From the NCBI RefSeq assembly GCF_004683965.1, contig NZ_CP038436.1, positions 930,001-994,000 on the forward strand: a stretch of DNA of 64,000 bases, read 5' to 3'. Within the stretch, counting starts at the first letter, position 1. Each line of letters begins with the position of its first letter. The position numbers and the translations under genes were made by a program. The DNA is from Nocardioides seonyuensis (GTDB lineage: Bacteria > Actinomycetota > Actinomycetes > Propionibacteriales > Nocardioidaceae). Shown piece after piece: positions 58,550-64,000 of the stretch. The notes under the pieces are model-generated. The model made no database searches. It saw only the letters and a program-made list of their open reading frames with translations, and was not told the DNA's origin.

Positions 58550-59611
58550 TCAGAGCGAGCAGCCGACCGTCACCGGCTCGTTGACGAGCCGCACCCCGAA
58601 CGCGTCCTCCACGCCGTCGCGCACCTCGCGCGCCAGGGTGAGCAGCTCAGCCGTGGTCGCGCCGCCCCGGTTGGTCAGGGCGAGCGTGTGCTTGGTCGAG
58701 AGCGAGACACGAGGGCCGGCCGACGGGCTGGTGTGGCCCTTGGTGAAGCCGGCCCGCTCGATGAGCCAGGCGGCGCTGGTCTTCACCCGGCCGTCGCCCT
58801 GCTCCCACCGTGGGGCCTCCGCGGGCAGGGCGGTCGACTGGCCCGGCTCGAGGATCGGGTTGGTGAAGAAGGACCCGGCGCTCCAGGTGTCGTGGTCGGC
58901 GTCGTCGAGCACCATCCCCTTGCGCGAGCGCAGCTGCAGCACGCTCTCGCGCACCGCCGCCAGCGGCGCACGCTCACCGGGACCGACCTCGAGGGCGCGC
59001 GCGAGCTCGGCATAGGCCACCGGCTCCGACATGGTGCCCTGGCGGAGCTGGAAGGTGACCTCGAGGACGACGTACCTTGCCGGGTCGGCCTTGAAGCGCG
59101 AGCCGCGGTAGGAGAACCCGCACTCGGCCGCCGCGAAGGTGCGCTGAGCTCCTGCCACACGGTCCCAGGTGCGGACGCGGGCGATCGTCTGGGCGACCTC
59201 CTGGCCGTAGGCACCGACGTTCTGGATGGGAGTGGACCCCACTGCGCCCGGGATGCCCGAGAGCGCCTCGACACCGGCCCACCCCGAGGCCACCGCCCGG
59301 TCGACGAGGGCGTCCCAGCCCTCGCCGGCCGCCACCGTGAGGACGACGCCGCCACAGGCGGCCAGGGTGTCGGCCTCGCACGCATCGGTGTCGACGTGCA
59401 CCCCGCTGGTCGCCACCTCGACGACCCGCCCGTCGAAGCCCTCGTCCGCGACGACGAGGTTGGACCCCCCGCTGAGGAGCAGCACGGGCGTGCCGGCGGC
59501 GTCCGCCTCGCGCACCGCCTCGACCAGCCCTGCCTCCGTGGTCGCGCGGACCCACTCGCGCGCCGGTCCACCGAGCCGCAGGCTGGTGTGGTCGCGCAAC
59601 AGCTCAGGCAC
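58550..59611 (-). CDS. murB: UDP-N-acetylenolpyruvoylglucosamine reductase
   Basis: A 353-residue FAD enzyme of peptidoglycan synthesis that reduces UDP-GlcNAc-enolpyruvate with NADPH. GGSNLVVADEGFDG and IQNVGAYGQEV bind FAD; SAGSFFTNP carries the catalytic Ser and a Glu is found in the C-terminal VNEPVTVG. GTG start overlapping hadB by eight bases. Confidence 0.95.
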   Translation of the reverse strand: MPELLRDHTSLRLGGPAREWVRATTEAGLVEAVREADAAGTPVLLLSGGSNLVVADEGFDGRVVEVATSGVHVDTDACEADTLAACGGVVLTVAAGEGWDALVDRAVASGWAGVEALSGIPGAVGSTPIQNVGAYGQEVAQTIARVRTWDRVAGAQRTFAAAECGFSYRGSRFKADPARYVVLEVTFQLRQGTMSEPVAYAELARALEVGPGERAPLAAVRESVLQLRSRKGMVLDDADHDTWSAGSFFTNPILEPGQSTALPAEAPRWEQGDGRVKTSAAWLIERAGFTKGHTSPSAGPRVSLSTKHTLALTNRGGATTAELLTLAREVRDGVEDAFGVRLVNEPVTVGCSL

Positions 59612-59993
59612 GCACGACCGCCTTGGGCATGCCGAGCACCTTCGCGTCGCCGCAGCGCACCTCGAGCGCCAGCGTCACGAGGCTCTCGCCGGCCGACTTG
59701 ACGGTCCCCGACACCACCACCTCGGCCGCACCCTCGGCCGGCACCACGACCGGGGCGATGAACTTGGCGCCGAGCTCGACCACCTCCGCCCCGCCGGTCC
59801 ACCCGGCGACGGCACGGCCGACCAGCGCCAACGTGTACATGCCGTGGGCGATCACGCCGGGCAGGCCGACGCTTCGAGCGACGTCGTCGTCCTGGTGGAT
59901 GGGGTTGTGGTCGCCGCTGGCCTCTGCGTAACGGACGAGGTCGGCACGGGTGACGGCGAACACCTGGGGCGCCAGGACGTCTCCGGGCGTCAT
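59604..59993 (-). CDS. hadB: (3R)-hydroxyacyl dehydratase subunit HadB-like (MaoC)
   Basis: A 129-residue hot-dog protein with the hydratase motif YAEASGDHNPIHQD carrying the catalytic Asp and His. With HadA it would dehydrate 3-hydroxyacyl-ACP in fatty acid elongation. Its ATG overlaps the hadA stop as TGATG. No hadC-like gene is present. Confidence 0.88.
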   Translation of the reverse strand: MTPGDVLAPQVFAVTRADLVRYAEASGDHNPIHQDDDVARSVGLPGVIAHGMYTLALVGRAVAGWTGGAEVVELGAKFIAPVVVPAEGAAEVVVSGTVKSAGESLVTLALEVRCGDAKVLGMPKAVVRA

Positions 59994-60388
59994 CAGGCTC
60001 CTCCCCCGTGGACCAGGGTCGCGCGCCCCAGGCACACCAGCTCGTCGTCTGCGTCGCGGATCTCCGAGGTGGTCCCGATGATGTCGGCGCCGCCGATCTG
60101 CCGCAGCCCCACGACGCGCAGGCGCGCGGTCAGCACGTCTCCGACGACGATCGGCCGCTCGTAGGTGAACCGCTGCTCCCCGTGGACGATGCGGTGCAGG
60201 TCGATCTGCTCGTCCTCGAGGAAGGCCATCATCGCGTCGAAGGCGAGCGTGATCGGCCAGGTGGGCGGCACGGTGCCGTCGTACGACGACCCGATCGCCG
60301 CGGCGAACGCCCGGACCCCCTCCTCGGTCACCGTCGTGGGCGCGGTGGCCGGACGGTCGCGCTCCAGCAGCGAGGGGTCGACAGGCAT
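59993..60388 (-). CDS. hadA: (3R)-hydroxyacyl dehydratase subunit HadA-like
   Basis: A 131-residue hot-dog protein without the Asp/His motif of HadB; the FERPIVVGDVLTAR-like strand (TYERPIVVGDVLTARL) and ITLAFDAMMAFL match HadA-type subunits that hold the acyl chain. It is first in hadA-hadB-murB. TAGTCT seven bases before the ATG suggests its own leaderless promoter. Confidence 0.86.
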   Translation of the reverse strand: MPVDPSLLERDRPATAPTTVTEEGVRAFAAAIGSSYDGTVPPTWPITLAFDAMMAFLEDEQIDLHRIVHGEQRFTYERPIVVGDVLTARLRVVGLRQIGGADIIGTTSEIRDADDELVCLGRATLVHGGGA

Positions 60389-60395
60389 GCCGACG

Positions 60396-60401
60396 AGACT
60401 A
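60396..60401 (-). promoter_or_regulatory. -10 box (TAGTCT) for leaderless hadA
   Basis: TAGTCT ends seven bases before the hadA ATG. Confidence 0.45.
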
Positions 60402-60456
60402 AATCACCGCGACCCGCCAGGAGTCCTGGCGGGTCGCAACGGTCGGTGAAGAAGCG

Positions 60457-60627
60457 TCAGCGGGTTTCCTTGTGCGCCGTGTGCTTGCGGCAGCGCGGGC
60501 AGAACTTCGCCAGCTCGATGCGGTCGGGGTCGTTGCGACGGTTCTTCTTGGTGATGTAGTTGCGCTCCTTGCAGTCCACGCACGCAAGCGTGATCTTGGG
60601 GCGAACGTCAGAGCTCTTGCTGGCCAC
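60457..60627 (-). CDS. rpmG: 50S ribosomal protein L33
   Basis: A 56-residue zinc-ribbon L33: Cys pairs in [11 protein letters not shown] and [10 protein letters not shown], so it is the Zn-binding (C+) form. GTG start. It lies between tRNA-Met and hadA, matching the rpmG-hadA-hadB order in mycobacteria. Confidence 0.96.
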   Translation of the reverse strand: MASKSSDVRPKITLACVDCKERNYITKKNRRNDPDRIELAKFCPRCRKHTAHKETR

Positions 60628-60676
60628 GGGAAGTCCTTCGTCGAGTTGCTGAGGTTGTGGTGATCTGGAGCAGCGG

Positions 60677-60750
60677 TAGCGGGGGCGGGACTCGAACCCG
60701 CGACACCACGATTATGAGCCGTGTGCTCTAACCACCTGAGCTACCCCGCC
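60677..60750 (-). tRNA. tRNA-Met (CAT anticodon, elongator type)
   Basis: A 74-base cloverleaf with GGCGGGG/CCCCGCT acceptor arms (one G-U), anticodon loop CTCATAA, and TTCGAGT in the T-loop. The anticodon stem lacks the three G-C pairs of initiator tRNA. A lysidine-modified Ile2 tRNA has the same anticodon and is a less likely alternative. Confidence 0.9.
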
Positions 60751-60793
60751 GCCGGGAACAGGCCACCCCAGCATACGGAGTGATCGAACCCAG

Positions 60794-60866
60794 AGCCCCT
60801 TTACGGAATCGAACCGTAGACCTTCTCCTTACCATGGAGACGCTCTGCCGACTGAGCTAAAGGGGC
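60794..60866 (-). tRNA. tRNA-Thr (GGT anticodon)
   Basis: A 73-base cloverleaf with GCCCCTT/AAGGGGC acceptor arms, anticodon stem TCTCC/GGAGA with GGT in the loop, and TTCGATT in the T-loop. CCA is not encoded. Confidence 0.93.
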
Positions 60867-60935
60867 AACGCCGCGCAACCATACACGCGCGGTCGCTCCG
60901 GTGAGAAATCGGACTGCGCAAGGGCTTCGCAGGCC

Positions 60936-62336
60936 TCAGTCCACGTGGATCTGCTGCCAGGGAACGGCCTGCTCCAGCTCGTAGGCGAGCTCGAGCAGCC
61001 GAGCCTCGCGACCGCGCCCGGCGTTGAGCATCATGCCTTGGGGAAGGCCCTGTGCGGTGGTCGCCAGCGGCAGCGAGATCGCGGGCTCACCGGTGGCGTT
61101 GGCGAGCGGCGTGAAGGCCACCCAGTCCATCAGCCGGTCCATGATCTGGTCGTAGTCCTGGTCGGGCCTGAGGTGTCCGACGAGGGGCGTCTCGGTGGCC
61201 AGGGTCGGCGTCAGGGTGACGTCGTACTGCTGGTGGTGGCGGGCCGCGAGATGCTTGCTGCTCGCCAGCGTGGCCATCGCCAGCGGGAGCTTGTGGAGGT
61301 TGCGACGGCAGTGGCGGGACAGCCCGACGGTGAGGTTGTCGAGCTTGCCGGGATCCCAGGTGGGTCCGAAGTCCTTGCGGCCGCGCGCGGTGATCGCGAG
61401 GGCGAGCATCGACCAGTAGAGGACGAAGTGGTCGGCGAAGAACCCGGGGACCGGGTTGTCGATCTCCTCGACCCTGTGCCCGAGCGACTCCAGCAGCGCG
61501 CCGGTCTTGAGGGTGAGCTCCCGCACCTCCGGGGTCGAGTCACGCCCCACGCCCTGGGTGACCAGCGCGATCCTGAGCCGGGCCCGGCCGGGCCGGGTGA
61601 TGTCGCCGACCGGGGCCAGGCGCGGGTTCCGCCAGACCTTCTCGGCCTCGCGGTAGAACGCCGCCGTGTCTCGCACGCTCCTGCTGACCACGCCGTCGCT
61701 CACGATCCGCACCGGCATCTCGCGCATCATGGCGTCCTGGGCCAGCCGCCCTCGGGTGGGCTTGAGGCCGACGAGCCCGTTGACGGAGGCCGGGATGCGG
61801 ATGGAGCCGCCCCCGTCGTTGGCGTGGGCGAGAGGTACGACACCGGCCGCGACGAGGGCGGCGGAGCCGGCCGACGAGGCGCCGGCGTAGTGGTCGAGGT
61901 GCCAGGGCGAGCGCACCGGCCCCTGACGCAGGTGGTCCACAGCGCCACTGAAGCCGAACTCGCTCAGCCGCGTCTTGCCCAGCGGCAGCAGACCGGTGGC
62001 GAGGTACATGCGGGCGAAGTCGCCGTCGGCACTCGCCGGTCGGGCGACGAAGGCGTCGGTGCCGTGCTGGGTGGGCATGCCGGCCACGTCGACGTTGTCC
62101 TTGAGGAACGTCGGGACCCCGGAGAAGAACCCGCCGCGTGGGTGGGCGGCCTCCTCGCGGGCCCGGTCGAAGGCGCGGTGGGCGATGGCGCCGAGCTTCT
62201 CGTCGACCGCGTCGGCACGCGCGATCGCCGCCTCGACGACGTCGGCCACCGAGAGCCCGTCGCGGTAGGCATCGTGGAGGCCGACGGCGTCGAGCTCGGC
62301 GAGGGCGTCTTCGGCGAATGCGTGCACACGGGTCAT
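60936..62336 (-). CDS. Amidase (amidase signature family)
   Basis: A 466-residue amidase. The catalytic Lys is in TFLKDNVDVAG, the amidase signature HYAGASSAGSAALVAAG contains the cis-Ser, and GGSIRIPASVNGLVGLKPTRG contains the nucleophile Ser. The family hydrolyses amides such as acetamide, aryl amides or 6-aminohexanoate oligomers; the substrate is not visible. TAGATT seven bases upstream fits the chosen ATG. Confidence 0.9.
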   Translation of the reverse strand: MTRVHAFAEDALAELDAVGLHDAYRDGLSVADVVEAAIARADAVDEKLGAIAHRAFDRAREEAAHPRGGFFSGVPTFLKDNVDVAGMPTQHGTDAFVARPASADGDFARMYLATGLLPLGKTRLSEFGFSGAVDHLRQGPVRSPWHLDHYAGASSAGSAALVAAGVVPLAHANDGGGSIRIPASVNGLVGLKPTRGRLAQDAMMREMPVRIVSDGVVSRSVRDTAAFYREAEKVWRNPRLAPVGDITRPGRARLRIALVTQGVGRDSTPEVRELTLKTGALLESLGHRVEEIDNPVPGFFADHFVLYWSMLALAITARGRKDFGPTWDPGKLDNLTVGLSRHCRRNLHKLPLAMATLASSKHLAARHHQQYDVTLTPTLATETPLVGHLRPDQDYDQIMDRLMDWVAFTPLANATGEPAISLPLATTAQGLPQGMMLNAGRGREARLLELAYELEQAVPWQQIHVD

Positions 62337-62343
62337 GGGCGTG

Positions 62344-62349
62344 AATCTA
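62344..62349 (-). promoter_or_regulatory. -10 box (TAGATT) for the leaderless amidase gene
   Basis: TAGATT ends seven bases before the amidase ATG. Confidence 0.5.
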
Positions 62350-62414
62350 GGGCCCGGGATCGGCAGCGACCTCGCGGCACGCAGAGGGGTCGAACAACGA
62401 CTCGCTCCGTGGCC

Positions 62415-62420
62415 TACGAT
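62415..62420 (+). promoter_or_regulatory. -10 box (TACGAT) of the small membrane protein gene
   Basis: TACGAT lies 38 bases before the ATG, with CTGGGAGA as a ribosome binding site in between: a leadered promoter. Confidence 0.4.
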
Positions 62421-62458
62421 CCCTTCGCCCGCTACCCGAAACCTCTGGGAGACACTGG

Positions 62459-62830
62459 ATGGACGAGCCACAGGGCCGCCTGCTGCTCGCCGCGACGTTG
62501 GGGGCGGCGCTCACCGCACTGTTCCTCGTCGGCGCCCTGCTCGTCGCCGAGATCGGCGGGGACGACGTCCAGGTCGCCGGCGCCTTCGTGCTTGCGATGT
62601 TCGCGCTGCTGCTCGCGATGGCGACCCTGATCGGATTCGTTCGCTACCTCGACGGAGACGGACCCGAAGGACGGCCGGTCGTGCGCGCCGGCATGGGTGT
62701 CCTCGCAGTGGTCGGCCTGGTTCTCACGGCGTGGCTCGTCTGGCAGATCGGCTGGCCGCACAGCGCGGCCGCCGTCATCACGCTGGTGCCCGTCGTGGTG
62801 ATGGTCCGCGACGTCCTCTCGACCACCTGA
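62459..62830 (+). CDS. Small four-helix membrane protein
   Basis: A 123-residue protein with four predicted membrane helices (about 9-30, 39-61, 76-95, 101-117) and short loops, one containing RYLDGDGPEGRP. The family is unknown to me. GGGAGA precedes the ATG. Confidence 0.75.
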   Translation: MDEPQGRLLLAATLGAALTALFLVGALLVAEIGGDDVQVAGAFVLAMFALLLAMATLIGFVRYLDGDGPEGRPVVRAGMGVLAVVGLVLTAWLVWQIGWPHSAAAVITLVPVVVMVRDVLSTT

Positions 62831-62856
62831 GCTCCCTGCTCCGGGCGGGACGGCGC

Positions 62857-63447
62857 TCAGCGCGGTAGGGAGGCGCAGCCACGACGGTGGCAACCCACCA
62901 GGTGGTCGTCGATGATCCCGACCGCCTGCATCAGCGCATGCATCGTGGTCGGTCCGACGTGTGCGAAGCCGGCCTCCTTCAGCGCCTTGCTCAGCGCCGT
63001 GCTCTCGACGGTGGAGGCGACCTGCTCGCTGGTGCCCCGCGGTGCCGGAGACTCGGCGGGGCGGAACGACCAGAGCAGGTCGACCAGGCCGCCGCGCTCG
63101 CGCAGCGCGACCGTGGCGCGCGCGTTGGCCACGGCCGCCTCGATCTTGCGGCGGTTGCGCACGATGCGCGTCTCCGCCATCAGGCGCTCGATGTCGTGGA
63201 CGTCGTACGACGCCACGGTGTCGGCGTCGAAGCCCGCGAAGACCTCGCGGAACGCGGGACGCTTGTTGAGGATCGTCAACCACGACAGCCCGGACTGGAA
63301 CGCCTCGAGCGTCAGGCGCTCGAGATGGGCCGCCTCTCCCTCGACCGGCATCCCCCACTCCTCGTCGTGGTAGGCCATGTTGACGGGGTCGCCGGCCGCC
63401 CACGGGCAGCGTGCGAGGCCGTCCTCGCCGATCACTGGCTGGGTCAT
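62857..63447 (-). CDS. tag: DNA-3-methyladenine glycosylase I
   Basis: A 196-residue base-excision repair enzyme removing 3-methyladenine. RCPWAAGDPVNMAYHDEEWG at the start includes the zinc-binding Cys; FQSGLSWLTILNKRPAFR and the C-terminal HLVGCHRRGC with the remaining zinc ligands are typical. A second ATG three codons upstream is possible; the inner one has GAGG at a better distance. Confidence 0.93.
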   Translation of the reverse strand: MTQPVIGEDGLARCPWAAGDPVNMAYHDEEWGMPVEGEAAHLERLTLEAFQSGLSWLTILNKRPAFREVFAGFDADTVASYDVHDIERLMAETRIVRNRRKIEAAVANARATVALRERGGLVDLLWSFRPAESPAPRGTSEQVASTVESTALSKALKEAGFAHVGPTTMHALMQAVGIIDDHLVGCHRRGCASLPR

Positions 63448-63491
63448 GCGCGTCATCCTCGCGCACGACGGTGACACTCGACGGTCCTGCC

Positions 63492-64000
63492 TCAGCGCCT
63501 GAGCTTGAGCCTGACGTTGGGGAGGGCCGGAGCCGGGATGGGGGGCAGCGGCTGGTCGGCCACGACGCCGAACCTGCCGTCGGACACCTCGCGGCTGTCG
63601 GACACGATCTCGCCGTCGCGGGTGATCTGGTCCTGCCACTCGGCGCGGTAGCCGACGATCTCCTCGTGGCTGCGGCCGACGAAGTTCCACCACATGACGA
63701 TCTCCTCGCCGAAGGGCGGGCCGCCCACCAGGACCAGCCGGGCCTCCTCGCCGGCCGCCACCTCGATCACGGAGCGTCCGGGCGCGAGGTAGGCGAGCTC
63801 GCCCGGCTTGAGCTCCTCGCCGTCGACGCTGATGAGGCCGACGTCGAGCAGGACGCCGTGCTCGAAGGAGTCGTCGACATCGACCGTCAGGGACCCGCCC
63901 GTGGCGAGCATGATCTCCGCGCCCAGGAGCGGCGAGTGGGTCGGCACCGGGGACGTCGACCCCAGGGCCGAACCGAGGAACACCCGTGCCTCCCAGCGGG
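63492..64000 (-). CDS. Pirin-family protein, C-terminal part cut by window edge
   Basis: About 169 residues of a bicupin pirin protein are inside the window. The open frame continues to the edge (WEARVFLGS upstream of an in-frame GTG), so the N-terminal cupin with the metal-binding His residues is missing. The C-terminal cupin contains GGPPFGEEIVMWWNFVGRS, the pirin_C signature. Pirins are metal-binding proteins, some with quercetinase activity. Confidence 0.85.
   Translation of the reverse strand, partial: RWEARVFLGSALGSTSPVPTHSPLLGAEIMLATGGSLTVDVDDSFEHGVLLDVGLISVDGEELKPGELAYLAPGRSVIEVAAGEEARLVLVGGPPFGEEIVMWWNFVGRSHEEIVGYRAEWQDQITRDGEIVSDSREVSDGRFGVVADQPLPPIPAPALPNVRLKLRR

Noticed and set aside
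60677..60750. CAT-anticodon tRNA as initiator tRNA
   Set aside because: The anticodon stem lacks three consecutive G-C pairs and the 5' end is not an unpaired C, so it is the elongator type.

Overview
The window is a gene-dense, very GC-rich actinobacterial chromosome segment, most like Nocardioides or a close relative. Supporting signs are frequent GTG starts, the mycothiol gene mshA, the senX3-regX3/phoU pair, a complete mce operon, the order rpmG-hadA-hadB ... tRNA-Trp-secE-nusG-rplK-rplA that is also known from mycobacteria, and a dispersed CTGGT(T/C)GAG...CTCGA(A/G)AC repeat that I associate with Nocardioidaceae. No prophage, insertion sequence, CRISPR array or rRNA operon is visible.

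Region 1-10.2 kb is a rearranged form of the carD-ispD-ispF-cysS-rlmB block. cysS and rlmB (with a membrane metallophosphoesterase) lie on the minus strand. A secreted C39-type protease, an alpha/beta hydrolase and a membrane sulfite-oxidase-like protein separate them from ispF-ispD. A second, divergent IspD-like gene sits directly behind carD. The two IspD-like proteins appear to have lost complementary halves of the active site.

Region 10.3-18.1 kb has a UbiA-type prenyltransferase, a lipoprotein-gpmA pair, phoU divergent from senX3-regX3 with a PHO-box-like repeat between them, an EamA transporter, a YbjN protein and mshA. Region 18.2-31.9 kb is accessory. It starts with an iron-box-controlled adenylation/carrier/membrane-acyltransferase fusion, followed by a RNase HI with an extra domain, an SDR, an aspartate racemase-like protein, a methyltransferase translationally coupled to a 27-residue membrane protein, a transhydrogenase-like iron alcohol dehydrogenase with a tandem Nudix protein, an acyltransferase, a menaquinone-reductase-like flavoprotein, and a DsrE/HxlR divergent pair.

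Region 32-57.3 kb is the transcription/translation core: rpoC and rpoB, an eleven-gene mce lipid-transport operon, rplL-rplJ, rplA-rplK, nusG-secE and tRNA-Trp, all on the minus strand. The mce operon is inserted between rplL and rpoB, so rpoBC has its own promoter. A stand-alone DnaB-like ATPase and an LppX/LprG-like lipoprotein split rplJL from rplKA. Region 57.4-64 kb holds adenosine deaminase, murB-hadB-hadA-rpmG, tRNA-Met and tRNA-Thr, an amidase, a small membrane protein, a 3-methyladenine glycosylase and the end of a pirin gene.

A recurring regulatory theme is a TANNNT-like -10 box 6 or 7 bases upstream of the start codon with no Shine-Dalgarno sequence, which predicts leaderless mRNAs for about fourteen genes here. 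All functional calls are from reading the sequence and remembered family knowledge. No database search was run.
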